Below are positions 8,473 to 16,975 of a stretch of DNA of 64,000 nt, in pieces. Source of the stretch: CATOSD01 sp965203135. GTDB lineage: Bacteria > Chloroflexota > Dehalococcoidia > Lucifugimonadales > CATOSD01. The position numbers and the translations under genes were made by a program. Where the stretch lies: NCBI GenBank assembly GCA_965203135.1, contig CBDBBO010000002.1, positions 372,001 to 436,000 on the forward strand, read 5' to 3'. Each line of letters starts with the position of its first letter. Positions within the stretch are counted from its first letter, which is position 1. The notes beneath the pieces are model-generated. The model was given only the letters and a program-made list of their open reading frames with translations, did not search any database and was not told where the DNA came from.

Positions 8473-8498
8473 GCTCTAAGCGGTTCCTCGTTCCCCCG

Positions 8499-9730
8499 CC
8501 AGGGCAATCGCATACTAAACTCATTCCAAGATCACGTGTAGAATCGTGGCCAGTACAGCATAGGAGGCGGCCACGTGAACCCCGTTTTCGCATCGAACCT
8601 GCTAAAACAGCTCTCGAATCTCGAAGACCCCAGGGATAGCCGCGCCAAGCGGCACGAACTGGGCAACGTCGTCTTCATGGCCATCTGCGCGGTGCTGGGC
8701 GGCGCAGACTCCTGGACCGACGTGGAGATGTTCTGCAATTCCAAGAGGCAGTGGTTCGAAAGTCTGCTCGACATACCCGACGGCATACCTTCCCACGACA
8801 CCTTCGGCAGGGTCTTCTCCGTGCTGGACCCCGAACAGTTCCAGCAGTGCTTCACCCACTGGATAGCGGCCGTCAGCGAGATCACCAAGGGCAAGGTGGT
8901 CGCGATAGACGGCAAGGCGTTGCGCGGTTCGGCGGACCGGACCGGGGGCGTTCGCCCCACGCACCTGGTGAGCGCATGGGCGCAGAGCAACTCGATGATA
9001 CTCGGGCAACTCAAGGTGGACGACCGTTCCAACGAGATAACGGCGATACCTCGACTGCTCAAGACGCTCGACGTGTCCGGTTCCACGGTGACTATAGACG
9101 CGATGGGGTGTCAAAAGAAGGTCGTCGAGAAGATAATCGAGCAAAAAGCGGACTACGTGCTGGCGTTAAAGGAAAATCAACCCCGATTGTACGAGGACGT
9201 AGTGGAGATATTCGCCCATGGGCGCAAGACCGACTTCGCCGACATGAAGCACGACTTTATCGAGACTGTGGACACAGGCCATGGTCGAATTGAGACAAGG
9301 CGGTGCTGGATGGTCTGGGACCCGGACTGCGTCGGGTACGTGAACGAGGATCGGGAATGGGTGAATCTCACAAGCGTGGCGATGGTGGAGTCTGAGCGGC
9401 TCATAGACGGCAATACGTCGAAGGAAGTGCGCTACTACATATCCAGTCTGCCGGCGCAAGCCGAGCGGATGCTCGCGGCGGTGAGGGGGCATTGGGGCAT
9501 AGAGAACTCGGTGCACTGGGTGCTGGACGTGACCTTCGGGGAGGACAATTGCCGGGTGAGAAAGGGCAACGCTGCCGAGAACTTCTCTACGCTGCGCCGC
9601 ATGGCGATGAACATGCTCAGGCGCGAAACCACGCTGAAGGCCAGCATACGGGGCAAACGCAAAAGGGCCGGCTGGAATGAGAACTACCTGCTCAAGGTGC
9701 TACGCACAAGTTAGTATGCGATTGCCCTGG
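8499..9730 (+). mobile_element. ISAs1-family insertion sequence
   Basis: A perfect 20-bp terminal inverted repeat, CCAGGGCAATCGCATACTAA, lies at 8499-8518 with its complement at 9711-9730. The element is 1232 bp and carries a single DDE transposase. The outside 8-mers TTCCCCCG (8491-8498) and TTCCCACG (9731-9738) match at 7 of 8 positions and look like a slightly decayed target duplication. Confidence 0.92.
8575..9714 (+). CDS. ISAs1-family DDE transposase
   Basis: Catalyses transposition of the surrounding element. The 379-aa product has the full ISAs1 architecture: the N-terminal block LLKQLSNLEDPRDSRAKRHE, then FMAICAVLGGADSW and IPSHDTFGRVFSVLD, catalytic Asp in VVAIDGKALRGS, second Asp in TIDAMGCQKKV, ALKENQPRLYEDV, and a C-terminal RGHWGIENSVHWVLDVTFGED with catalytic Glu. 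The gene looks intact. The GTG start follows AGGAGG, and the stop overlaps the right inverted repeat. Confidence 0.95.
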   Translation: MNPVFASNLLKQLSNLEDPRDSRAKRHELGNVVFMAICAVLGGADSWTDVEMFCNSKRQWFESLLDIPDGIPSHDTFGRVFSVLDPEQFQQCFTHWIAAVSEITKGKVVAIDGKALRGSADRTGGVRPTHLVSAWAQSNSMILGQLKVDDRSNEITAIPRLLKTLDVSGSTVTIDAMGCQKKVVEKIIEQKADYVLALKENQPRLYEDVVEIFAHGRKTDFADMKHDFIETVDTGHGRIETRRCWMVWDPDCVGYVNEDREWVNLTSVAMVESERLIDGNTSKEVRYYISSLPAQAERMLAAVRGHWGIENSVHWVLDVTFGEDNCRVRKGNAAENFSTLRRMAMNMLRRETTLKASIRGKRKRAGWNENYLLKVLRTS

Positions 9731-9770
9731 TTCCCACGCCCCCCCACATGCGCCGACCCCCCGCCGCGTG

Positions 9771-9776
9771 TATAAT
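9771..9776 (+). promoter_or_regulatory. Probable -10 element for polA
   Basis: A consensus TATAAT lies 37 bp before the polA ATG, just outside the ISAs1 right end (9730). No good -35 is visible at the expected distance. The ISAs1 insertion may therefore have replaced the upstream part of the original promoter. Confidence 0.4.
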
Positions 9777-9812
9777 CGCACCATCGACCGCACGCCCATG
9801 GGAGAGTGAGCC

Positions 9813-12593
9813 ATGACCTCCGCCACCGAATCCATGCTCGGCAAGACACCCCTGCTCATGCTCATCGACGGCCACGCCCTGGTCCATCGCGCCTTCCACG
9901 CCTTCCGCGACCCGCTGCACGTCCGCAGCACGGGAGAGGAGGTCACGGCGGTCTTCGGCTTCCTCAACATGCTTCTCAGGGCGAGGGGGGACTGGAACCC
10001 GACCCACTGCGCTATCGCGTTCGACCTACCCGCTCCCACCTTCCGGCATGCCGAGTACGAAGAGTACAAGGCCCACCGGCCTCCCACGCCGCCCGAGCTC
10101 AGGCCGCAGCTCGACCGCGTGCGCCAGCTCGTCAGCGCGTTCGGAATCCCCATCTTCGAGATCGAGGGCTACGAGGCCGACGACGTGCTGGGCACGCTTT
10201 GCCGGCAGGCCGAGAGCAGCGAGGTCGAAACGATCGTCCTGTCCGGGGACAGCGACCTTCTGCAACTCGTTTCGCCGCTGGTGCGGGTCGTGCTGGCCAC
10301 TCCCGCCAGGGGGCAGAACGTCTACGACATGGCCGCGGTGAGGGAGCGCTACGGCGGCCTGGGGCCGGAGCTGGTGCCGGACATCAAGGCCATACAGGGC
10401 GACACCTCCGACAACATCCCGGGAGTACGCGGCATCGGCCCCAAGAACGCTATCAAGCTGCTCACCCAGTTCGGCACGCTCGAAGGCATCTACGAGCGGC
10501 TCGAAGAGGTTACGCCCGTGAGGTTCCAGAAGGCGCTGGAGGACGCGAGGGATACGGCGGCCCGCGACAAGCGGCTCACCACCATCGCCCGCGACGTGCC
10601 GGTGGAACTGGACCTGTCGCTCTCCGTTGTGGCCGACTACGACAGGAACAGCGTGGTGGAGCTGCTGCGGGAGTTGGAGTTTCACAGCGTCATCTCGCGG
10701 TTGCCCGGCGACGGCGCGGTGGAAGGCCAGGCGAGTATGTTCGACGAGCCCGATGCCCCCGATGTGGACTACCGCGTCGTCGACACCGAAGAGGCGCTCT
10801 CCGCGATGGTGGCCGAGCTGGACTCGCCGTCCGGTTTTTCGTTCGACACCGAGACCACAGACACCGACCCAATGGCCGCAGACCTGGTGGGGCTATCGTT
10901 CTCCAATGCCCTGGGCGTCGCGTGGTACGTCCCCGTGGGCCATCGCGAGGGCAGACAACTACCGCAGGACCATGTTCTCGCTGCCCTCAAGCCGCTGTTC
11001 GAGCGCGAAGACGTGCCCAAGGCGGCGCACAACGCCAACTACGACGTGACCGTGCTCGCCAACCATGGCGTACAGGTCCGCAACCTGCAATTCGACACGA
11101 TGCTCGCCGCCCACTTCGCGGGTCGCCAGGCAATCGGACTCAAGGCGCTGGCCCTCGACCTGTTCCACGTCGAGATGACGCCGATTACCGACCTGCTGGG
11201 CAGGGGTCGCAAGCAGATAACGATGGACCAGGTGGAAATCGAGCGCTGCGCCCCCTACGCCGCCGCGGACGCCGATTTCACCGAACGGCTCAGAGGAGAG
11301 TTCGAGCGCGAGCTCGAGGACAACAGCCTCAGCGGCGCGTTCCACAAGGTGGAGATGCCACTCGCCCCCGTGCTGGTGCGGATGCAGCGCAACGGCGTCG
11401 CGCTCGACTCCGAGACGCTGGAGCGCATGTCGGTCGACCTCGGCGAGCGGCTGCGCGGCATTGCCGCCGACATGTACGAGACGGTCGGGCACGAGTTCAA
11501 CATCAACTCCTCCCAGCAGTTGGGCGACGTGCTGTTCAAGGAGCTGCGACTGCCGCCCACCAAGCGCACCAAGACCGGATTCTCGACCGACGCCGCGTCT
11601 CTGGACGGCCTGAAGGAGCAGCTTGACAGCGGCCTCGCCGTGGACGCCGACCCCCGCGCCTACGCCGTGCTGGGCAACGTGCTGGACTACCGCCAGCTCT
11701 CCAAGCTCAAGTCCACCTACGTCGACACCCTGCCGTCGCTGGTCAACGAGCGCACCGGGCGCATACACACCAAGTACAACCAGACCGGCTCCGCGACGGG
11801 CCGCATATCCAGCAGCGACCCGAACGTGCAGAACATCCCCGTCCGCACCGAGCTGGGCCGGCAGGTGCGCAACGCTTTCGTAGCCGAGGGCGCTCCCGAC
11901 TGGACGCTGCTCGCGGCGGACTACTCCCAGATTGAGCTGCGCATCCTGGCCGACCTGTCCGAGGACGACTCGCTGCTCGCCGCCTTCCGCAACGGCGAGG
12001 ACATCCACGCCTCGACCGCCGCCGCGGTGTACGGCGTCGGCCTGGACGACGTGAACGCCGAGATGCGGCGCGTCGCCAAGATCATGAACTTCGGCGTCAT
12101 CTACGGCCTCAGCCCGTTCGGCATACGCCAGCAGACCGGCTTCTCCGCCGAGGAGGGCGCCCGCTTCATCGAGACCTATTTCGGCAAGTATCCCGGCATC
12201 CGCGACTACATCGAGCGCACGAAAGATGAGGTCAAGGCCAGGGGGTATGTGGAGACCAAGCTCGGCCGCCGCCGCTACATCCACGAGGCGCGCGCCAGGA
12301 ACCGCAACGTGCGTGCCGCGGGGGAGCGCATGGCCATCAACATGCCCATACAGGGTACGGCTGCCGACATCATCAAGATCGCCATGATAGACATCCAGAA
12401 CCGTATGGACGAGCTTGAAATGGCTACGAAGATGATCCTCCAGGTCCACGACGAACTGATCTTCGAGGCCCCCGGCGAGGAGCTGGAACAGCTCAGGGCG
12501 CTGGTCATGGAGCTGATGCCGGCGGCCATGTCACTGAGGGTGCCACTGGACGTGGAAGTGAAGACCGGCTACCGCTGGGGCGAAATGGAGTAA
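9813..12593 (+). CDS. polA: DNA polymerase I
   Basis: Replication and repair polymerase that fills gaps and removes RNA primers. All three domains are present in 926 aa. The 5'-3' exonuclease occupies about 1-290 (LMLIDGHALVHRAFHAF, GYEADDVLGTL, KAIQGDTSDNIPGVRGIGPKNA). The 3'-5' proofreading domain begins near 330 (FSFDTETTDTDP, AHNANYDVTVL), with DxE and downstream Asp residues suggesting it is active. The polymerase fold follows (GRISSSDPNVQNIPVRTELG, AADYSQIELRILADLSED, RRVAKIMNFGVIYGLSPFG, and QVHDELIFE with motif C). GGAGAG precedes the ATG. The next gene starts 39 bp downstream on the same strand. Confidence 0.98.
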   Translation: MTSATESMLGKTPLLMLIDGHALVHRAFHAFRDPLHVRSTGEEVTAVFGFLNMLLRARGDWNPTHCAIAFDLPAPTFRHAEYEEYKAHRPPTPPELRPQLDRVRQLVSAFGIPIFEIEGYEADDVLGTLCRQAESSEVETIVLSGDSDLLQLVSPLVRVVLATPARGQNVYDMAAVRERYGGLGPELVPDIKAIQGDTSDNIPGVRGIGPKNAIKLLTQFGTLEGIYERLEEVTPVRFQKALEDARDTAARDKRLTTIARDVPVELDLSLSVVADYDRNSVVELLRELEFHSVISRLPGDGAVEGQASMFDEPDAPDVDYRVVDTEEALSAMVAELDSPSGFSFDTETTDTDPMAADLVGLSFSNALGVAWYVPVGHREGRQLPQDHVLAALKPLFEREDVPKAAHNANYDVTVLANHGVQVRNLQFDTMLAAHFAGRQAIGLKALALDLFHVEMTPITDLLGRGRKQITMDQVEIERCAPYAAADADFTERLRGEFERELEDNSLSGAFHKVEMPLAPVLVRMQRNGVALDSETLERMSVDLGERLRGIAADMYETVGHEFNINSSQQLGDVLFKELRLPPTKRTKTGFSTDAASLDGLKEQLDSGLAVDADPRAYAVLGNVLDYRQLSKLKSTYVDTLPSLVNERTGRIHTKYNQTGSATGRISSSDPNVQNIPVRTELGRQVRNAFVAEGAPDWTLLAADYSQIELRILADLSEDDSLLAAFRNGEDIHASTAAAVYGVGLDDVNAEMRRVAKIMNFGVIYGLSPFGIRQQTGFSAEEGARFIETYFGKYPGIRDYIERTKDEVKARGYVETKLGRRRYIHEARARNRNVRAAGERMAINMPIQGTAADIIKIAMIDIQNRMDELEMATKMILQVHDELIFEAPGEELEQLRALVMELMPAAMSLRVPLDVEVKTGYRWGEME

Positions 12594-12632
12594 GCCGCTG
12601 AAACCATTAGTGATTGAGGAGGAGATAGCGAA

Positions 12633-13490
12633 ATGCAAGAACTGATCGACAAGCTGAACGCATTGTGCGACGAGCAGCCCTTCGACACCGGCTGGTGGCT
12701 GAAGGACCTGCGCACCGGCCGGACGTGGGACCGCAACGGCGACACCATCTACTACTCGGCGAGCACGCGCAAGATCGCCATCATGATGGCGGCCCTGAAG
12801 GGCGTGAACGAGGGCCGCTTCACCCTGGACCAGCCGGTCGAGGTGATCGAGGAGTACCAAAGGAAGATCTCGAGCCCGTTCGGAAGGGTCGCGCCCGGAT
12901 TCTCCATGACTTTCCAGGACTTCCTGATCATGATGATCATCCTCAGCGACAACACCTGCACCGGCACCGTCGTCGACATGGTGGGCCTGGACTACATCAA
13001 CGAGTTCTGCGCGTCCATCGGAATGGTGGGCACCACGCACCGGCAGCGCACACCTCCCGAGAACCTCGCCTGGGACCATCCCGTCGAGGAGACAAACGCC
13101 ACCACCGCGGCGGACGTGGGCGTGCTGCTGGACTGCATCGTGCAGGGCATGACGGACGCGGACGAGGCCGCACGCATGGGCGTCACCACGGAGCTCTGCC
13201 AACTGGGCATGGACATACTCACCTGGCAGTACCTGACCGAGAAGCTGCCCGCCTATCTGCCGCAGGGAACGACAGTCGCCAACAAGACGGGCCACGGTCC
13301 CCGCACGCGCAACGACGCGGGCGTGGTGTTCCTGGGGGACGATCCGCTGTACGTGCTGACGGTGTACACCGACCGGGTGCCGGTGGAGATGCCCAACGGT
13401 CTTCCGGGCGACGCCGAGGCCAACATGCACATCGCACGGCTGTCGCGCGCCTGCTACGACGCGCTGGCGGCGGTGCCGGCTGGGGTGTAA
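12633..13490 (+). CDS. Class A beta-lactamase-like serine hydrolase
   Basis: A penicillin-binding fold protein of 285 aa with the three class A motifs: SxxK as STRK (44-47), SDN (105-107), and KTG (218-220). There is no signal peptide, so a cytosolic hydrolase or esterase is as likely as drug resistance. The region where Glu166 would lie (ENLAWDHPVEETNATTAADVG) does not show a clear ExxLN motif, which argues against efficient beta-lactam turnover. AGGAGG precedes the ATG. It may be co-transcribed with polA and converges with the HicAB module. Confidence 0.85.
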   Translation: MQELIDKLNALCDEQPFDTGWWLKDLRTGRTWDRNGDTIYYSASTRKIAIMMAALKGVNEGRFTLDQPVEVIEEYQRKISSPFGRVAPGFSMTFQDFLIMMIILSDNTCTGTVVDMVGLDYINEFCASIGMVGTTHRQRTPPENLAWDHPVEETNATTAADVGVLLDCIVQGMTDADEAARMGVTTELCQLGMDILTWQYLTEKLPAYLPQGTTVANKTGHGPRTRNDAGVVFLGDDPLYVLTVYTDRVPVEMPNGLPGDAEANMHIARLSRACYDALAAVPAGV

Positions 13491-13503
13491 CGAAGCTGCG
13501 AGG

Positions 13504-13537
13504 GGCGCCAGCCTAAGGAGTACTGGTTGCTGGCGCC
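13504..13537. terminator. Hairpin between convergent genes
   Basis: GGCGCCAGC (13504-13512) pairs with GCTGGCGCC (13529-13537) around a 16-nt loop. It lies between the serine hydrolase stop and hicB and includes the hicB stop codon. There is no long T tract on either side, so termination is inferred from structure and position only. Confidence 0.45.
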
Positions 13538-13884
13538 TCTTCGCTCATAATCGCGCTAGCCCGCGCTGGTACTTCGATTTCCACCATCTGGAATGTGACA
13601 GAAATCGGTGGCTCCGGCTCTCCGAACTCTCGGTACGACTTCATCACGTCATCCGGAATCGGCTCAAGAAAGTCAGCGACGGCATCGTTGATTGACGACT
13701 TTGACTCCGGGATGGGTCCGCCGCCCTCTAGCATTGCCTCTAAGTGCATAGTGAGCGCTTCCTTGATGAGCACCACCGTCTCTTCCCAAGTCTCCCCAGC
13801 GCCAACGCAGCCCGGCACGTCGGGTGCGTATGCACCGTAGTTGTTGCGACCCCGTATGAAGACTACTGCATACTGCTCAGTCAC
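13513..13884 (-). CDS. HicB-family antitoxin
   Basis: The N-terminal half has the HicB partial RNase-H-like fold (YAVVFIRGRNNYGAYAPDVPGCVGAGETWEE, then LIKEALTMHLEAMLEGG). HicB binds and neutralises HicA and represses its own operon. The C-terminal part (about 80-123) shows no obvious HTH or RHH DNA-binding domain, so autoregulation may differ from the classic form. It starts 5 bp after the hicA stop. Confidence 0.85.
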   Translation of the reverse strand: MTEQYAVVFIRGRNNYGAYAPDVPGCVGAGETWEETVVLIKEALTMHLEAMLEGGGPIPESKSSINDAVADFLEPIPDDVMKSYREFGEPEPPISVTFQMVEIEVPARASAIMSEEAPATSTP

Positions 13885-13889
13885 CGAAC

Positions 13890-14081
13890 CTACCTCCTTA
13901 GCCCCGCCTGCCTCATGATGCTATTCCAAAGCCACGGATCCAAGTCACGGCTCGGATGGCCTGCAATGGTGACCTTACCCGGTTTTGTAGGATGACGAAA
14001 GTATCTGTGGCTGCCGCGCGAGTAATCGTAGCGCCACCCGTCGCGCTCCACAAGCCGAATTGCCTCCCGTACCTTCGGCAT
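13890..14081 (-). CDS. HicA-family mRNA interferase toxin
   Basis: A 63-aa double-stranded-RNA-binding-fold toxin that cleaves mRNA when free of HicB. The catalytic region GSHRYFRHPTKPGKVTIAGH shows the conserved GSH with active His. The family order hicA-hicB is kept. It begins 18 bp from the stop of the gamma-glutamyltransferase gene on the same strand. Confidence 0.85.
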   Translation of the reverse strand: MPKVREAIRLVERDGWRYDYSRGSHRYFRHPTKPGKVTIAGHPSRDLDPWLWNSIMRQAGLRR

Positions 14082-14098
14082 AAGCTAAATTGGCCAGC

Positions 14099-15775
14099 CT
14101 ACCAGCTTACGGCGTAGCCATCGCCGCGCGGGTCGGCCGCGCCCAACAGCGTGCCGGACTCCTGGTCCACCATGATCGCCTGCGCCGAGCCCCACCAGTA
14201 GTCCCACGCCGCCCAGTCGGACTCCACGATCAGCTCGTGGCCCTTGGCGCGCAGCGCGTCCAGCGTATCCTGCGGGTACCGGCTCTCGATCTCCAGCCGG
14301 TCCTCGTCGCCGAGCTCGCCGCCGTATCCCGACGGATGCGTGCCGTGCTGGTCGTGATGCCAGCGCGGCGCCTCGACAGCCTCCTGCACCGTCATGCCGA
14401 AGTCGACGACGTGGCTCAGCACCTGCATGTTCGTCTGCACCTGCGTGTCGCCGCCGGGCGTACCCCAGACCATGAACAGCTTGCCGTCCTTGAACGCCAT
14501 AGGCGGGTTCATCGTGTGGCGCACCCGCTTGCCGCCCATCAGCGCGTTGGGGTGGCTCGGGTCGAGGTGCCACTGCGTCATCCGGTCGTTGAGCAGCACG
14601 CCGGTGTCTCCCGCGACGATGCCCGAGCCGAAGTAGCCGCCCAGGCTCTGGATGTGGGATACGGCGTTGCCCTCCCCGTCCACCACGCAGAAGTAGGTGG
14701 TGTGGCCCGCGCCCACCGGCTCGCCCTTCGCCACCTCCGGGGTGGCCCGCTCCGAGTTTATGCGCGCGGCCTGCCGCTCGGCGTACTCCTTGGACAGCAG
14801 GCCAGCGATGGGCACGTCCACGAATGCCGGGTCCGCGATGTACTCCCTGTCAGCGAAGGCCAGCTTCTTGATCTCGACCATCAGGTGGATGAGGTCCGAC
14901 GAGTTGCAGTCCATCGACGCCACGTCGAACGTCTCCAGCATGTTGAGCATCTCCAGCAGCACCAGTCCGGGGGAGTTCGGCGGGTGCTCGTACACGTCGA
15001 TGCCGCGATAGGACGTGACCAGCGGCTCGTTCCAGCCCGCGCACCGGTGCTCGGCGAAGTCTCGGTCGGTGAACAGGCCGCCGAGGCTCTGGCACGCGGC
15101 CACAATCGCCTTGCCGATCTCGCCGCCGTAGTACACTTCCCGCCCCTCTTCGGCGATACGCTGAAAGGTCTTCGCCAGGTTGACGTTCGCCAGCCGCTCG
15201 CCCGCCCTGGGCGGCCTGCCGTTGGGAAGGAACGTTCGCGCCGTGTCGGGATGCGCCGCGAGAATCTCCCGCTCGCCCCAGAATGTGTTGGCTAGCCGGT
15301 GGCTCACCGGGAAGCCCTCCGCCGCGAGCTCGATGCCGGGCTCCAGCGCCTTGCCGAGCGACAGCGCGCCGTACCGCCCGTGCGCCTCCAGCCAGGCGTC
15401 CAGGATGCCCGGCGTGCTTGTGCGCAGCACGGACGTCCGCGGGCCCTGGCCCTTGGGCGGGATGCCGGTGTCGCGGTAGCGGTCGATACTCGCGGCCAGC
15501 GGCGCCGCGCCGGTGCCGTTCAGCGCCTCCACCTTGCCGGTCTTCGCCATGTAGATGAGCAGAAACCCGTCGCCGCCGATGCCCGACATTTCCGGCTCGA
15601 CCACGTTCAGCGACGATGCGACGGCGATGGCCGCGTCGACCGCGTTGCCGCCCGCCTGTAGCGTCCGCAAGCCGGACTGCGAGGCGAGATAATGGGAGGA
15701 GGACACGACGCCGCGCCTCCCCATCACTACGGGACGGTAAGCCGAATAGTTGATGCCGTGTGGGGAAGTTGCCAT
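14099..15775 (-). CDS. Gamma-glutamyltransferase family protein (Ntn hydrolase)
   Basis: Self-cleaving N-terminal-nucleophile hydrolase of 558 aa. The predicted nucleophile is Thr359 in HTTYFCVVDGEGNAVS. Other family blocks are GGNAVDAAIAVASSLNVVEPEMSGIGGDGF near the N-terminus, the SLGGYFGSG glycine motif, and GTPGGDTQVQTNMQVL. No signal peptide is seen, unlike periplasmic glutathione-degrading GGTs, so the substrate (glutathione, gamma-glutamyl or acyl amides) is uncertain. The start at 15775 is chosen because AGGAGGGC lies just upstream. A homologue is at 19871-21670. Confidence 0.92.
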   Translation of the reverse strand: MATSPHGINYSAYRPVVMGRRGVVSSSHYLASQSGLRTLQAGGNAVDAAIAVASSLNVVEPEMSGIGGDGFLLIYMAKTGKVEALNGTGAAPLAASIDRYRDTGIPPKGQGPRTSVLRTSTPGILDAWLEAHGRYGALSLGKALEPGIELAAEGFPVSHRLANTFWGEREILAAHPDTARTFLPNGRPPRAGERLANVNLAKTFQRIAEEGREVYYGGEIGKAIVAACQSLGGLFTDRDFAEHRCAGWNEPLVTSYRGIDVYEHPPNSPGLVLLEMLNMLETFDVASMDCNSSDLIHLMVEIKKLAFADREYIADPAFVDVPIAGLLSKEYAERQAARINSERATPEVAKGEPVGAGHTTYFCVVDGEGNAVSHIQSLGGYFGSGIVAGDTGVLLNDRMTQWHLDPSHPNALMGGKRVRHTMNPPMAFKDGKLFMVWGTPGGDTQVQTNMQVLSHVVDFGMTVQEAVEAPRWHHDQHGTHPSGYGGELGDEDRLEIESRYPQDTLDALRAKGHELIVESDWAAWDYWWGSAQAIMVDQESGTLLGAADPRGDGYAVSW

Positions 15776-15865
15776 GTTGCCCTCCTGAGCCAGAGTATCT
15801 CCAGAATCTGACCGCAAGTTATCACCGCCGCGGCAGCCCGTCAACAATTCCGCTTCGAGCCCGGG

Positions 15866-16410
15866 GCCTTACGAAAAAATCTGCTCTGTTCTGCTACATG
15901 CCGCCCATTTCGTAGCTGGGCAGGTCGTCCTCTTTCTGTTCACTCGCGTCTCATGGGTGTTAGGTTTGGCGCAGAATGGCGCAGAAGCGCGATTGTGGTA
16001 GTGGTCCTCTGGCAGGCTTGAAACGCGTCCCTACCAGCCGCTCCACAGCGTCTATGGGGTAGAAAATAGCACGTGCGTGCTGTAAATTCAAGAGGGGTCA
16101 GGCCCGAATGCGAGTAAAGGCTCCGTGCCGCTCAATGGCGGGTCAAGGGCCTGCCGGTACGCCGGGGTGAGTCGGACGATTTGTTGGCGCTAGGTGGGGT
16201 AACTTGACATAAGATCGTGGAAGTGGGCCTGAGAGTGGGAATTTCCGTGGCAATGTAGCGCATACGTGTGGCGGGAGTGGGGCGGCGACGGACCGGGTGG
16301 GTGGCGTTTGGGTTACGCGGTTGGGAAGGTTTGGGACAGGATTTTCGATGGTTCGGTCTAACGGGGATGAGAGGGCGTTTTGGTCTTCCGTGTAATGGTG
16401 TCGCAGAGAT
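15866..16410. repeat. Long dispersed intergenic repeat, copy A
   Basis: Fills the gap between the GGT gene and the lipoprotein gene and matches 60877-61477 in the same order and orientation with interruptions. Shared blocks include AATCTGCTC near 15879, CGTAGCTGGGC at about 15911, TAGAAAATAGCACGTGCGTG (16061-16080, containing the hairpin AGCACG/CGTGCT), GATTTGTTGGCGC (16178-16190), a 38-bp identical block at 16300-16337, and TCGCAGAGAT at 16401-16410. No open frame is shared, so it is noncoding. A degenerate GGCAGG...CCTACCAG hairpin element sits inside at 16011-16037. Confidence 0.75.
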
Positions 16411-16913
16411 ACAGTTGGAGTCTCTTGTCACTGGCCATTGTGGCCAGCCTGGCACTCGTGAGTTGCGCGGAGTCGGCACCCGAGCGCGGATGCCGTCATT
16501 TTGCGGAATTGGTTGACGACGTCGCGTTATCGGTTGAACAACCGCAGCGTGTGCCAGAACGTGCTCTATCTCAAGAGGCGATTGAAGCGGCGTTGCATGC
16601 TGTTGATCGCTTACCTGGCGAAAGCGAAACATCATACAATACCCGGCTCGCCTTAGACATAGGTCGCAGATTTGTAGTTATCGCTCTAGAAGGTATAGCA
16701 TTTGACTTGTTTGATGATGACCGAGAAATGAGGAGGACGGCATATATGCTGTGGAAGTCGGCTGCGGTTCTTGAACGAGCAGGGCGTTGGAATGGTGGTC
16801 TTGCGTACATAGATACGAGGATTTATGCGAGTGAACTCGTCGAAAAGTGCGAAGCTCGCGGCTGGCAGGTTCCCACAACGGACTCGACAGTTATCAGCGA
16901 GTATCTAGACTAG
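16395..16913 (+). CDS. Predicted lipoprotein, unknown function
   Basis: Not recognised. The N-terminus is a lipoprotein signal (basic start, hydrophobic WSLLSLAIVASLALVSC, lipobox LVSC), so the mature protein would be anchored by lipidated Cys. The mature part is about 150 aa, mostly helical and charged (ALHAVDRLPGESETSYNTRL, YMLWKSAAVLERAGRW). A TTG at 16380 with a better-spaced GAGG is an alternative start. The start codon overlaps the last bases of the dispersed repeat. Codon use looks less GC-biased than in neighbouring core genes. Confidence 0.55.
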   Translation: MVSQRYSWSLLSLAIVASLALVSCAESAPERGCRHFAELVDDVALSVEQPQRVPERALSQEAIEAALHAVDRLPGESETSYNTRLALDIGRRFVVIALEGIAFDLFDDDREMRRTAYMLWKSAAVLERAGRWNGGLAYIDTRIYASELVEKCEARGWQVPTTDSTVISEYLD

Positions 16914-16975
16914 ACTCGATGAGTAGCGAAATCTCTACTGGATCGACGTAAGAAGGCAAGGGAGAAGGTTACCCC

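Larger units (their letters stand above)
7553..8476 (+). mobile_element. IS5-superfamily (IS427-like) insertion sequence, copy 3
   Basis: Perfect inverted repeats GAGCCTATCCGATAAC at 7553-7568 and its complement at 8461-8476. TA lies outside both ends (7551-7552 and 8477-8478). The length is 924 bp. It has the same orientation as copy 2 and is directly adjacent to it. Its protein is related to copies 1 and 2 but clearly different, so this is a third distinct element and not a recent duplicate. Confidence 0.9.

Noticed and set aside
10959..12449. Long minus-strand frame (496 codons) opposite polA
   Set aside because: It is a GC-rich shadow of polA in the complementary frame, with no SD and no recognisable domain.
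12633..13490. Antibiotic-resistance beta-lactamase
   Set aside because: It has SxxK, SDN and KTG, but no signal peptide and no clear Glu166 motif, so resistance cannot be claimed.
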